The notes: a model not told the origin generated them from the sequence alone. Shown: positions 26,239 through 34,383, counted from the first letter of the stretch. The stretch is DNA of 64,000 bases from SHYR01 sp036013055 (GCA_036013055.1 DASCQM010000002.1:62001-126000); one strand, 5' to 3'. Made by a program: numbers and translations.

Positions 26239-27564
26239 TCAGTTGATAAGGACGAATGTCGGGATCTCTGCAGTGACGAGTGAAGCATCGAGAGTTGTTT
26301 CTGATCCGTCGTAGAGCCGAGTCAAGACAGTTCCCGTCACCTCAGCAGGTAACCCAGCGCCACCCCAGATCGCGTAAACAGTTGTTCCGTCTGGCATGTC
26401 GAACCGACTCGAGTTCTCTGTAAGTCCAGTGATTGATTCGAAATTCCCGATTGTCGAAATGACGACCTCCCAAGTTTCCCTGACTTTCTGGGACACTTTC
26501 GGGCGGTCGTAAGCGGCCCCAGCGATGATTACGATTTCGGCACCGTTGACGAACGCGACCACCGAGCCTGTAAATGCGATCTGGGCTAGTTCCTCCTCCG
26601 AACCACCCCGAAGAGACCTTTCGCCAATCAGTGCCTCGGTGACCCAGAAAGGTTTCTCTTGGTGTCCGTGCCGATCTAGGAAGGCTCGGTATTCGGCGGA
26701 GAAAAAGGTGTTGCTACTCGAAATGGAATGGATATTGCCCACGTCGAAAAACTCGTGGGCTCCCTGGAGAACAGGTTCCCAATATTCCACCATGGAGTCG
26801 AACATGCCTGCCTGTCCGCCAAGCAGCACCACCGACAAGGGATCCGCGGCTTTTATTGCCCTGTGGGACTCGCGAAGAAGTTCGAGATAGGCCGCAGAGT
26901 CTCCCTGGAAGAACGTAAGGCCAGGCTCTTGCATTTCAGGCTCATTGGCGACCTCCCAATGGCGCATCGGGTACTCGAGTCCTGGCATGTCGTTGACACC
27001 GTCGCCGTCATAACGCTCAACTGTGGCTTCCAACCAGGCCGTGTAAGCCCCAATGTCGCACGGCGCATAGAGGGAGTCACCGAGTTCCGGGAAGGTGGGC
27101 TTGGCCTTGGGCTGATCGCCGTGGCAAGTCTCTTGGTCCCAGTTGGCAAACGGCCAGAGAGTCGTAATGACAGCAACCCTGTCCTGTTGCATGACACGAA
27201 CCATCTTGTCTGTGTTTCGCCAGTTGTAGTTCCCTGGGTCCGTCTCAATGAGACCCCACGAGAACACACCTGGGTGCGGCCTACGCCAGCCTCCAGGACC
27301 CGCGTCCCAACCAGCGCTGAGATGTCCAAAGCGACTCGCACCAACGGCATTGGGCCATTCCAATGGAACAAGCTCAGTCGTAGTTGTTGTGGCAACGCTG
27401 CCGCTGGGTGCCACGGTGGTTGTCGGTGTCGCCGTCGTCGTTGGTGCCTGTGTTGTCGCGGAGGCAACGGTCGTTGCTGGCGTGGTGGCGTCTGAACCAC
27501 CGCTGCAGGCCGAAGCCACCAGCAGTACCGTTACGGCAACCGCGTACGTTCTCACGGGGCTCAT
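26239..27564 (-). CDS. Lipoprotein glycoside hydrolase-like protein (clan A TIM barrel)
   Basis: Secreted lipoprotein of 441 residues. A signal peptide ends in the lipobox LLVASACSGG (Cys about 20), followed by a Thr/Ala-rich low-complexity linker to about residue 65, then a TIM-barrel region. The pattern HWEVANEPEMQE (Asn-Glu acid/base of clan GH-A) near residue 200 and KPFWVTEALIGE (nucleophile Glu) near 310 point to a retaining beta-glycosidase resembling GH39/GH42-like or related families. Codon use is noticeably less GC-rich than in flanking genes, suggesting lateral acquisition. The enzyme would act outside the cell on polysaccharide. The exact family is not assigned. Confidence 0.75.
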   Translation of the reverse strand: MSPVRTYAVAVTVLLVASACSGGSDATTPATTVASATTQAPTTTATPTTTVAPSGSVATTTTTELVPLEWPNAVGASRFGHLSAGWDAGPGGWRRPHPGVFSWGLIETDPGNYNWRNTDKMVRVMQQDRVAVITTLWPFANWDQETCHGDQPKAKPTFPELGDSLYAPCDIGAYTAWLEATVERYDGDGVNDMPGLEYPMRHWEVANEPEMQEPGLTFFQGDSAAYLELLRESHRAIKAADPLSVVLLGGQAGMFDSMVEYWEPVLQGAHEFFDVGNIHSISSSNTFFSAEYRAFLDRHGHQEKPFWVTEALIGERSLRGGSEEELAQIAFTGSVVAFVNGAEIVIIAGAAYDRPKVSQKVRETWEVVISTIGNFESITGLTENSSRFDMPDGTTVYAIWGGAGLPAEVTGTVLTRLYDGSETTLDASLVTAEIPTFVLIN

Positions 27565-27952
27565 TCTGTCACTCGTCCCGCAGGGGGACGGTGGGCGTCT
27601 CTGACGTCCTGAAACTTGCTGTGCCCCGCCCCGGAGCGATCATCTTGGCGACAACACAAGCGGGATCCGGCCTCGGAATATTGTTGATGGTGGTACGTCC
27701 CCTCGCACTGGTAGTTTATCCCCTCGCACGTGGTAAGGGCTGTCGAGCACAATACCGCGTCAGCTGTTACGTGGGGGTGAGAGTCGACCCATCGCACAGT
27801 CGGCGCTTCGGAAACACCCTCGTATCGAACGGGCGCACCACCCCATCGATTGATTGGTTGTCCGCCACCACGAGGAGCGCGATGATCGCCGCCCGTCACC
27901 AGCCAAGCGCCCCCACGAGCGCACCGACAGACCGAGGAACCAGGGAGCCCCC
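27565..27952. other. Intergenic region between glycoside hydrolase and enolase
   Basis: About 390 bp with promoters expected for the divergent genes. A direct repeat TCCCCTCGCAC occurs at 27698-27708 and 27719-27729 (21-bp period), in an AT-richer stretch likely to contain control elements. No gene is supported; the frame entering enolase from 27854 lacks a good start. CAGGGAG near 27942 serves as the enolase ribosome-binding site. Confidence 0.45.
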
Positions 27953-29239
27953 ATGGCAGCCACCACGATCACCGCCGTCACCGCGCATGAAGTACTCGAC
28001 TCCCGCGGCAACCCGACCGTCGAGGTCGATGTCACGCTCGAGGGCGGTGCCGGCGGTCGCGCCACCGTCCCCAGCGGCGCATCAACCGGTGCGCACGAGG
28101 CAGTCGAACTGCGCGACGGTGACGCGACCCGCTTCGGAGGCAAGGGCGTGCTCACCGCAGTCGCCAACGTCGATGGTGATCTCGCTACGGCGGTGCTCGG
28201 CATGGACGCCACGATGCAGGCGGCGGTCGACGGTGCGCTGATCGCGGCGGACGGCACGCCGAACAAGGCGCGGCTCGGCGCGAACGCTATCCTCGGCGTC
28301 TCGCTCGCCACCGCGCACGCAGCAGCGGCAGCCGCAAACCAGCCGCTCTACCGCTACCTTGGTGGCGCAGACCAGGCCACACTCCCTGTGCCGATGTGCA
28401 ACCTGCTGAACGGCGGCGCGCACGCCACCAACTCCAGCGACTTTCAGGAGTACATGGTCGTCCCGGTCGGCGCACCGACGTTCCGCGAAGGCGTGCGCTG
28501 GACCGCCGAGGTCTACCAGGCGCTCGCGAAGCTGCTCGCCGAACGCGGCCTGCCGACGACCGTCGGCGACGAAGGCGGGTTCGCTCCGACGCTCGCCACC
28601 AACCGCGAGCCGATGGACCTGCTGATGCAGGCGATCGAAGCCTCCAGCCGCCGCCCCGGCGACGACCTCGCGATCGCGCTCGACCCTGCCACCTCCGAGC
28701 TCTACGCAGACGGCGTCTATCGCCTCGAACGCGAGGGCCGCGACGTCACCTCGGATGAACTGATCGCGCTCTGGGCGGACTGGTGCGACGCCTACCCGAT
28801 CGTCTCGATCGAGGACGGCATGGACGAGGACGACTGGGCCGGCTGGAGCGCCCTCCACGCGCGCCTCGGCGACCGCGTCCAGCTCGTCGGCGACGACCTG
28901 CTCGTCACCAACATCGAACGCTTGCAGCGCGGCATCGAGGAGCAGGCAGCCAACTCCATCCTCGTCAAGCTCAACCAGATCGGCACGCTCACCGAAACCC
29001 TCGACACCATCCGCACCGCCCACGCGGCCGGCTGGACAACCGTCATCTCGCATCGCTCCGGCGAGACCGAAGACACCACGATCTCCCACCTCGCCGTCGC
29101 GACCGGCGCCGGCCAGATCAAGACCGGCGCCACCGCCCGAACCGACCGCACCGCGAAGTACAACGAGCTGCTACGGATCGAACGCGAGCTCGGCGACACC
29201 GCCATCTACGCCGGCCACGCCGCCTTCACGCGCGGCTGA
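27953..29239 (+). CDS. eno: Enolase (phosphopyruvate hydratase)
   Basis: Glycolytic enzyme of 428 residues converting 2-phosphoglycerate to phosphoenolpyruvate. Conserved parts include VLDSRGNPTVEVDVTLEGG, the SGASTGAHEAVELRDGD loop, LLNGGAHATNSSDFQEYMVV, VGDEGGFAPTL, the Mg ligands in SIEDGMDEDDW and VGDDLLVTN, catalytic Lys in LVKLNQIGTLTE, and ISHRSGETEDT. The start at 27953 has the correct N-terminus (MAATTITAVTAHEVLDSRGN). Together with GAPDH 1.6 kb downstream it forms a glycolysis block. Confidence 0.97.
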   Translation: MAATTITAVTAHEVLDSRGNPTVEVDVTLEGGAGGRATVPSGASTGAHEAVELRDGDATRFGGKGVLTAVANVDGDLATAVLGMDATMQAAVDGALIAADGTPNKARLGANAILGVSLATAHAAAAAANQPLYRYLGGADQATLPVPMCNLLNGGAHATNSSDFQEYMVVPVGAPTFREGVRWTAEVYQALAKLLAERGLPTTVGDEGGFAPTLATNREPMDLLMQAIEASSRRPGDDLAIALDPATSELYADGVYRLEREGRDVTSDELIALWADWCDAYPIVSIEDGMDEDDWAGWSALHARLGDRVQLVGDDLLVTNIERLQRGIEEQAANSILVKLNQIGTLTETLDTIRTAHAAGWTTVISHRSGETEDTTISHLAVATGAGQIKTGATARTDRTAKYNELLRIERELGDTAIYAGHAAFTRG

Positions 29240-29286
29240 CGAACGAGGGCGACGCGCTCCCCAGCTTCCTCGCTCCACTTCCCGAG

Positions 29287-29350
29287 TTCCAAGGAAGCGG
29301 AGCGCGAGAGCGCAGCCCTCGCACACACAGGGCGGGCGGGCGGGCTCCAC
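29287..29350 (+). repeat. Hairpin/G-tract repeat, copy 1
   Basis: AAGCGGAGC, then a hairpin with arms GCGAGAG and CCCTCGC (one mismatch), then four runs of GGG separated by single bases (29330-29344) and CTCCAC. First copy in the window, between enolase and the hypothetical gene. Confidence 0.85.
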
Positions 29351-29380
29351 TCCCACCGCGCACAAACGCCCCGCACAGGC

Positions 29381-29386
29381 GACAAT
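29381..29386 (+). promoter_or_regulatory. -10-like box before hypothetical gene at 29394
   Basis: GACAAT ends 7 nt before the ATG, matching the leaderless pattern although the first base differs from T. Confidence 0.4.
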
Positions 29387-29393
29387 CGACGCC

Positions 29394-30326
29394 ATGACGA
29401 ACAGCGACGACCCCACGCCCGGCGACGACCTCCTCGTCGAGCCCGACCTCGCGATCGCGCCGCCGCCGCAGCGCGTCTCCGGCATGCGCACCCCGGACGG
29501 CTGGACGCTGCCCGGCAAACCCGACGGCCTGGGCGCCGAAGCCGAAGACGCGTGGCGTCAGACCGGCTTCGTGCTCGCCGACGACCTCAGGCTGATCGCC
29601 GCCAACCTCGACCTGCAGGCGCGCATGGCCGCCACCGGCCGCACCCCCGGCGCGCGTACCATGCCCATGGCCGCCATCGCCTCGCTGTGGAGCCGCGCCC
29701 TCGAAAGCAGCTCCGACGCCGCCGGCCTGATCCGACGTGGCTCCTACCAGAGCGCGCTGCCGCTGATCCGCCAGGGCGTCGAACTCATCGCCGGGCAATA
29801 CGGCCTTCGCGCTGACCTCGACGAATTCAAGCGCTGGGCGCACAGCGCCTACGGCCGCAACGCCGACGCGAAAGCGGAAGAGATCGGCCTCGGCCACTAC
29901 TTCTCGGGGGAGACGATCGCCGGCGACGAACACCTGCGCGTGATCTACCGCGTCGTCTCCGACTTCGGACGCCCCAACTTCGGCCCGACCGCCCTCTTCG
30001 TCGCCGACGGCGCGACGCACGAGCGGTACCCGCTCGTCTTCGCTGGTCAAGCGTTCCACTTCGGCTGCGCGCAACTGCTCCACGGCTGGCTGCTCCGCCT
30101 CGGCATCAGCCAGCTCCACCTCGCGATGCACGCGCGCAACCACTTCCCCGCCGACGAAGAATTGCGCAACGTAGTCGTCGCGCACGTCGCCGACGTCGAA
30201 GCGCTACTCGCCGACGAAGACCGCTGCAGCGTCGAACAGTGGCAGGACGACAACGGCCACGCCCGCCACCTGATCACCCAGTTCCGCCGCCAGCCCCGCG
30301 ACGCCACAAAGCGCCTGCTCTTCTAA
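29394..30326 (+). CDS. Hypothetical protein, 310 residues
   Basis: Cytoplasmic protein without signal peptide or transmembrane helices. The N-terminal 60 residues are proline- and acid-rich and probably flexible; the rest is helical with repeated His/Arg-rich stretches (for example AMHARNHFPADEELRNVV and GHARHLITQFRRQPRD). A segment SDAAGLIRRGSYQSALPLIR resembles helical proteins of uncharacterised DUF families, but I cannot name one. It is bracketed by copies of the hairpin/G-tract repeat on both sides. The start is supported by a -10-like GACAAT at leaderless distance. Confidence 0.65.
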   Translation: MTNSDDPTPGDDLLVEPDLAIAPPPQRVSGMRTPDGWTLPGKPDGLGAEAEDAWRQTGFVLADDLRLIAANLDLQARMAATGRTPGARTMPMAAIASLWSRALESSSDAAGLIRRGSYQSALPLIRQGVELIAGQYGLRADLDEFKRWAHSAYGRNADAKAEEIGLGHYFSGETIAGDEHLRVIYRVVSDFGRPNFGPTALFVADGATHERYPLVFAGQAFHFGCAQLLHGWLLRLGISQLHLAMHARNHFPADEELRNVVVAHVADVEALLADEDRCSVEQWQDDNGHARHLITQFRRQPRDATKRLLF

Positions 30327-30390
30327 GCGCGCAGCAACCGACGAGCGCACACCACCCCACCTCTCTCTGCTCCAGTCCCCATTTCCAGAA

Positions 30391-30453
30391 CCTCCAGAAA
30401 GCGGAGCGCGAGGACTGCGTCCTCGCACACACAGGGTGGGCGGGCGGGTTCCA
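30391..30453 (+). repeat. Hairpin/G-tract repeat, copy 2
   Basis: Hairpin arms GCGAGGA and TCCTCGC with a CTGCG loop; the last arm bases differ from the common form on both sides (compensatory change). It is followed by GGGTGGGCGGGCGGG, four G-runs with single-base loops. Confidence 0.9.
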
Positions 30454-30548
30454 ATTCCAAGGGCCTCAGTCCGCCAACGCCCTGAAGCGCAGCAACCGAC
30501 GAGCGCACCCCACCTCCTCCACTCCACTCCCCGGGTCCACCTCCAGAT

Positions 30549-30609
30549 TCCAGAAAGCGGAGCGCGAGGGCTGCGCCCTCGCACGAACAGGGTGGGCGGG
30601 CGGTCTCCA
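30549..30609 (+). repeat. Hairpin/G-tract repeat, copy 3
   Basis: Perfect hairpin GCGAGGGC/GCCCTCGC with TGC loop, then GGGTGGGCGGGCGG (last run shortened). Confidence 0.9.
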
Positions 30610-30721
30610 ATTCCCAGGGGTCTCAGTCCGCCAACACCCCGAACTAACGGCGACGGACCGAACCCCGCGCCATCCCACCCTCGCCGCCACAACCAGCGAC
30701 GCCCAAACGACCCACTCGGCC

Positions 30722-30735
30722 GTGACTACGGTCAC
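30722..30735. promoter_or_regulatory. Inverted repeat upstream of GAPDH gene
   Basis: GTGAC-TACG-GTCAC, a perfect 5-bp inverted repeat about 120 nt before the GAPDH start. A TAGAAT at 30780-30785 could be the -10 box of the gene. An operator role is speculative. Confidence 0.3.
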
Positions 30736-30855
30736 TACCGTTCGGCAGGGGCCAAGGGGACACTGACGCCTGAACTCGCTAGAATCTGGGGCGCCTCCGA
30801 GTACCCGCAGGCGGGCACTGGTCGCATTCCTCCCCTCGCAGCCTGGGAGCAAACC

Positions 30856-31884
30856 ATGACCCTCCGCGTTGGCATCAACGGCTTCGGCCGCACGGGACGT
30901 CAGGCTTTCCGCGCCTGGTACCAGCGACGTCAGGACGACTTCGAAATCGTCGCCATCAACGGGCGCACCCCCGTCGACATGCACACGCACCTGCTGCGCC
31001 ACGACAGCGACTACGGCGCGTTCCCCGCGGAAGTCGTCAATGGCGACGACTCCTTCACCGTCAACAACAACGGCAACAGTCACACCGTCAAAGTCTTCGA
31101 GGAAGAACAGCCAGACGACATCGACTGGTCATCGCTCGACATCGACCTCGTGATCGACTCCACCGGTGCCTTCCGCGACCGCGCTGGCGCATCGAGGCAC
31201 CTCGGCGGCAGCGTCAAGAAGGTCCTGATCTCCGCCCCGGCCAAGGACGAAGACTGGACCGTGATCATGGGCGTCAACGACGAGCAGTACGACCCGGCCG
31301 CGCACAACATCGTCTCCGCCGGCTCATGCACCACCAACTGCGTCGTCCCCGTCGTCAAAGTGCTGCATGACAACTTCGGCATCGACCGTGGCTTCATGAC
31401 CACGATCCACGCCTACACGCGCGACCAGAACCTCGTCGACTCGAAGCACAAGGACCTCAGGCGCGCCCGCGCCGCCGGTCTCAGCATCATCCCCACGTCG
31501 ACTGGTGCGGCGGCGGCCGTTGGCGGCGTCATCCCCGAGCTACAGGGCAAGTTCGATGGCATCGCCTACCGAGTACCCACACCCGTCGTCTCCGTCGTCG
31601 ACCTCGTCACCGACCTCAGCCAGAGCGCATCCGAGGGCGAGATCAACGAGGCCTTCCTCAGCGCCGCCGACGGGCCGATGAAGGGCTACCTCGTCTACGA
31701 ACGCGAAGAGCTGGTCTCCAGCGACTTCAAGGAGAACCCAGCCTCATCCATCTTCGACGCGCCATCGACCATGGTGCTCGACGGTGGCATGGCCAAGACC
31801 ATGAGCTGGTACGACAACGAATGGGGCTACTCCTGCCGCCTCACCGACGTCATCGCCATGATCGCCGAGCGCGGCGTCGACTAA
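30856..31884 (+). CDS. gap: Glyceraldehyde-3-phosphate dehydrogenase, type I
   Basis: NAD(P)-dependent GAPDH of 342 residues. The Rossmann motif INGFGRTGRQAFRAW is at the N-terminus, the catalytic cysteine in SAGSCTTNCVVP near residue 155, the anion-site residues in STGAAAAVGGVIPELQGK, the histidine in TIHAYTRDQNLVD, and the C-terminal SWYDNEWGYSCRL. It starts at ATG 30856 with GGGAGC upstream. An intrinsic terminator follows. It catalyses a central glycolytic/gluconeogenic step with enolase nearby. Confidence 0.97.
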   Translation: MTLRVGINGFGRTGRQAFRAWYQRRQDDFEIVAINGRTPVDMHTHLLRHDSDYGAFPAEVVNGDDSFTVNNNGNSHTVKVFEEEQPDDIDWSSLDIDLVIDSTGAFRDRAGASRHLGGSVKKVLISAPAKDEDWTVIMGVNDEQYDPAAHNIVSAGSCTTNCVVPVVKVLHDNFGIDRGFMTTIHAYTRDQNLVDSKHKDLRRARAAGLSIIPTSTGAAAAVGGVIPELQGKFDGIAYRVPTPVVSVVDLVTDLSQSASEGEINEAFLSAADGPMKGYLVYEREELVSSDFKENPASSIFDAPSTMVLDGGMAKTMSWYDNEWGYSCRLTDVIAMIAERGVD

Positions 31885-31906
31885 CGCCAGCCGCCCGCAA
31901 CACCCG

Positions 31907-31934
31907 AAGGGCCGCCCATCGGGCGGCCCTTCTT
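31907..31934 (+). terminator. Intrinsic terminator of gap
   Basis: An 11-bp hairpin, AAGGGCCGCCC paired with GGGCGGCCCTT around an ATC loop, followed by CTT, beginning 22 nt after the stop codon. Confidence 0.85.
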
Positions 31935-32020
31935 GGATCCGACGTGCACGCCACCAGAGCCCCACGCGCGGCAACCGAGAACTCCAGTCCCCTCCCGGAG
32001 TCAGGGTTCCAGTTCCAGCC

Positions 32021-32078
32021 TCCAGAGAAGCGGAGCGCGAGGGCGCAGCCCTCGCACGAACAAGGGGGGGGGGTTCTA
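32021..32078 (+). repeat. Hairpin/G-tract repeat, copy 4
   Basis: Standard hairpin GCGAGGG-CGCAG-CCCTCGC; the G-tract has become ten consecutive G. It abuts the stop codon of the minus-strand hotdog gene. Confidence 0.88.
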
Positions 32079-32441
32079 ACTCCCCACCTGCATCACCACC
32101 GCCTCGCCCTCCAGCACCACATCGCCATCCGACGTCGCCACCACCACCGATAGCTCCACGATCTCTCGCGACGCGCGCACCCGCGTCACCGTTGCCTCAG
32201 CGCGAATCGTCTCGTCGATGTAGACCGGTCGAGGAAAGCGCCAGTTCTGCCGCATGAACACAGAGCCCGGCCCCGGCGTGTCCTCGGCGACCAGCGCGTG
32301 CAGCAGCCCCGTCGCGATCCCGCCCTGCGCCGACAGCCCCTCGAACGGCGTGCCATCGACGAACGCCTGATCGAAGTGCAGCGGATTACGGTCACCGGTC
32401 AACGCCGAATAGGCCTCGACCATCTCCTCGGTGACCGTCAC
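32076..32441 (-). CDS. MaoC-like (hotdog) dehydratase, start possibly lost
   Basis: Hotdog-fold hydratase/dehydratase of the (R)-specific enoyl-CoA hydratase type. The catalytic Asp/His motif is clear in ALTGDRNPLHFDQAF, followed by GLSAQGGIATGLLHALVAE and RFPRPVYIDETIRAEATVTR. The only in-frame canonical start is the GTG at 32441, but family-like sequence continues upstream in frame (NLTPGQTASREVTVTEEMV), so the true N-terminus should lie about 20-25 residues earlier, where no ATG, GTG or TTG exists before the stop at 32555. The upstream space is occupied by two small HTH genes. Either insertion of these removed the start or a rare start is used. Confidence 0.72.
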   Translation of the reverse strand: MTVTEEMVEAYSALTGDRNPLHFDQAFVDGTPFEGLSAQGGIATGLLHALVAEDTPGPGSVFMRQNWRFPRPVYIDETIRAEATVTRVRASREIVELSVVVATSDGDVVLEGEAVVMQVGS

Positions 32442-32488
32442 CTCGCGTGACGCTGTTTGGCCGGGGGTGAGGTTCGTTGGTGCCGGCT

Positions 32489-32710
32489 CTAGTTCTCTGC
32501 GTTCAACCGCGAAAGCACTGGAGCGACCGACGTCAGCTTGTAGCCAGTAGCGTCAGATATCGACCGCGCGTCGACTCCGAGTCCACCGAGCTTCTTCACC
32601 GCGTCACTCTGCTTAAGGCCCTCCGTCGCCGCAGCGGCTTCCAGCGCTATCAACTGGCCCAGACGCTCATTGATCTGCTCAAGGACTTCAAAGACTCGCG
32701 CGTCATTCAC
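32489..32710 (-). CDS. Small helix-turn-helix protein (sigma-70 region 4-like)
   Basis: A 73-residue protein. The N-terminal half is a likely coiled coil (VFEVLEQINERLGQLIALEA); the C-terminal half (LGGLGVDARSISDATGYKLT then SVAPVLSRLNAEN) has the spacing of a sigma-70 region-4/LuxR-like HTH as found in small regulators (ELG-x-S-x-x-EIA-x-ILGTT-x-x-SV). The local base composition is less GC-rich than the flanks. It sits 18 nt downstream of a second, even smaller HTH frame on the same strand, and its end overlaps the extended N-terminal frame of the hotdog gene. The ATG is preceded by a GAAGTG. Confidence 0.6.
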   Translation of the reverse strand: MNDARVFEVLEQINERLGQLIALEAAAATEGLKQSDAVKKLGGLGVDARSISDATGYKLTSVAPVLSRLNAEN

Positions 32711-32728
32711 TTCGCACCCCTCGTCCGG

Positions 32729-32848
32729 TCATGGTTTCTTGACCTTGCCCTGCTTTCTCAGATCAGCGAGCGCCACTCCGACGGTGTTCGGTGTGGTCGA
32801 GAGTGCGATCGCGATGTCACCGCGTGCGAGGCCTGCATTGGCTAGCAC
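32729..32848 (-). CDS. Tiny helix-turn-helix protein, start uncertain
   Basis: From the GTG at 32848 the frame encodes 39 residues, VLANAGLARGDIAIALSTTP then NTVGVALADLRKQGKVKKP, a recognisable sigma-70 region-4-like HTH (compare LAKAGLSNKEIAEILGTTPNTV). The frame is open back to 32941 and the added residues (LDQEDAKQKDKIT) look helical and coding-like, but there is no canonical start there although AGGAGG lies at 32875-32880. The stop lies 18 nt before the ATG of the 73-residue HTH gene, so the two probably act or move together. Confidence 0.5.
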   Translation of the reverse strand: MLANAGLARGDIAIALSTTPNTVGVALADLRKQGKVKKP

Positions 32849-33011
32849 GGTGATCTTGTCCTTCTGTTTCGCGTCCTCCTGATCTAAGGTCGTGAATGAG
32901 CTGACTGGCAGTCCGGACGCGATCCGAACTTCACACTGGACTCACTACACCTCGCCAGCCTGCTCCATCACATCCTCGATGGTGTGGACGCAAGCTAACT
33001 CCCCGACCCCC

Positions 33012-33017
33012 TAGACT
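33012..33017 (+). promoter_or_regulatory. -10 box of leaderless ffh promoter
   Basis: TAGACT ends 6 nt before the ffh ATG; no Shine-Dalgarno sequence is present. Confidence 0.55.
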
Positions 33018-33023
33018 AGCCAC

Positions 33024-34370
33024 ATGCTCGACGCACTTAGCGACCGCCTGCAGAACACCTTCCGACGCCTCGGCTCGCGCGGCCGCATCTCCGAGGGCGA
33101 CCTCGATGAGGCCCTGCGCGAGGTCCGCGTCGCGCTGCTCGAGGCCGACGTCAACTTCGCCGTCGTCCGCGACTTCGTCGCGCGGGTCCGCGAGCGCTCG
33201 CTCGGCTCCGACGTGATGCAGTCGATCACGCCCGGCCAGCAGGTGATCGGCATCGTCCATCAGCAACTCGTCGAGGTGCTTGGCGGCGACAATCCGGAAG
33301 GCGAACCGCTCGAGCGCGGCAGCGGCGGCGCTCCCACCACCATCCTCGTCTGCGGCATGAAGGGCTCCGGCAAGACCACGCTCGCCGCCCGCCTTGGCCT
33401 CCACCTCAAGGGGCAGGGCCTCAACCCGCTGCTCGTCGCCACCGACTTCGAGCGCGTCGCCGCCACCGAGCAGCTCCAGTCGCTCGGCGACAGCATTGAC
33501 GTGCCCGTCTACGCCGAGGAGCACGAAGCGCCACCTGCCGACGTCGCCAAGCGCGCCATGGCGCAGGCGCAGCAGCAGGGCGCGAACGCCATCGTCTTCG
33601 ACACCCGTGGCGCGGTCGCCTTCGACGACGACATCGCCGACGAACTCGCGGCCCTCGCCGATGAGATCGACCCCACCGAGGTGCTGATCGTCGTCGACGC
33701 GATGACCGGGCAGGAAGCCGTCACGCTCGCCCGCGACATCGACGAGGCGATCGAGGGCACCGGCATCGTCGTCAGTAAGGTCGACTCCGACACCCGTGGC
33801 GGTGCCGTGCTCTCCGTCCGCGAGGTCACCGGCCTGCCGATCAAGTTCATCACCACCGGTGAGCGCGTTGAGGCGCTGGAAGCCTTCCACCCGGACCGCT
33901 TCGCCTCCCGCGTGCTCGGCATGGGCGATGTCGTCTCGCTGGTCGAGAAGGCGAAAGAAGTCGTCCCTGAGCGCGACGCCAAGGAGATGGCACGCCGCGC
34001 CCGTACCGGCCAGTTCGACCTGGAGGACTTCCAGGCCCAGATGGAACAGGTACAGGAGATGGGATCGCTCTCCAACCTCGTCGACATGATCCCCGGCATG
34101 TCGGGCATGAAGGACAAGATCGGCGATCAGGACTTCGCCAGCGCCGGGTTCGAGCAGGGCGGCGCGATCATCTCCTCGATGACCGTCGAGGAGCGCCAGA
34201 ACCCCGACATCCTCGATGGATCGCGACGTCGACGCATCGCCAAGGGCTCGGGAACTCAGCCCGCCGACGTAAACCGCCTCTTGAACCAGTTCAAGCAAGC
34301 GAAGACACTGATGCAGGCCATGACGACCGGCAAGGGAGCCGGGCAACTTGGCCGCTTCCTCGGCATGTAA
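33024..34370 (+). CDS. ffh: Signal recognition particle protein Ffh with divergent GTPase motifs
   Basis: SRP54 homologue of 448 residues: four-helix N domain (1-90), G domain (about 95-295) and methionine-rich M domain. The P-loop is CGMKGSGKTTLA near residue 110 and DAMTGQEAVTLA is conserved. The M domain ends with the SRP-RNA-binding motif GSRRRRIAKGSGTQPADVN then LLNQFKQAKTLM. Three normally near-invariant G motifs differ: DxxRPAA is DFERVAA (near 139), DTAGR is DTRGA (near 193) and TKxD is SKVD (near 251). GTP hydrolysis or FtsY interaction may therefore be altered. It directs membrane proteins to the translocon. It heads a block with rpsP and khpA, as in many bacteria. Confidence 0.9.
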   Translation: MLDALSDRLQNTFRRLGSRGRISEGDLDEALREVRVALLEADVNFAVVRDFVARVRERSLGSDVMQSITPGQQVIGIVHQQLVEVLGGDNPEGEPLERGSGGAPTTILVCGMKGSGKTTLAARLGLHLKGQGLNPLLVATDFERVAATEQLQSLGDSIDVPVYAEEHEAPPADVAKRAMAQAQQQGANAIVFDTRGAVAFDDDIADELAALADEIDPTEVLIVVDAMTGQEAVTLARDIDEAIEGTGIVVSKVDSDTRGGAVLSVREVTGLPIKFITTGERVEALEAFHPDRFASRVLGMGDVVSLVEKAKEVVPERDAKEMARRARTGQFDLEDFQAQMEQVQEMGSLSNLVDMIPGMSGMKDKIGDQDFASAGFEQGGAIISSMTVEERQNPDILDGSRRRRIAKGSGTQPADVNRLLNQFKQAKTLMQAMTTGKGAGQLGRFLGM

Positions 34371-34383
34371 CTACACTGTTGGC

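Larger units (their letters stand above)
30327..30646 (+). repeat. Tandem duplication (about 158 bp) carrying two hairpin/G-tract repeats
   Basis: The block beginning GCAGCAACCGACGAGCGCAC at 30331 recurs at 30489, an offset of 158 bp. Each block contains one hairpin/G-tract repeat (30391-30453 and 30549-30609) and a similar TCAGTCCGCCAAC tail. The copies have diverged, so the duplication is not fresh. No gene is supported in 30327-30855. Confidence 0.7.

Noticed and set aside
30204..30766. ORFs on both strands rich in peptides like SGARGRSPRT or CEGCALALRFLE
   Set aside because: Produced by the hairpin/G-tract repeats, recurring at every copy; not genes.
32931..34346. 471-codon minus-strand ORF
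   Set aside because: Antisense to ffh, low complexity, no family features.
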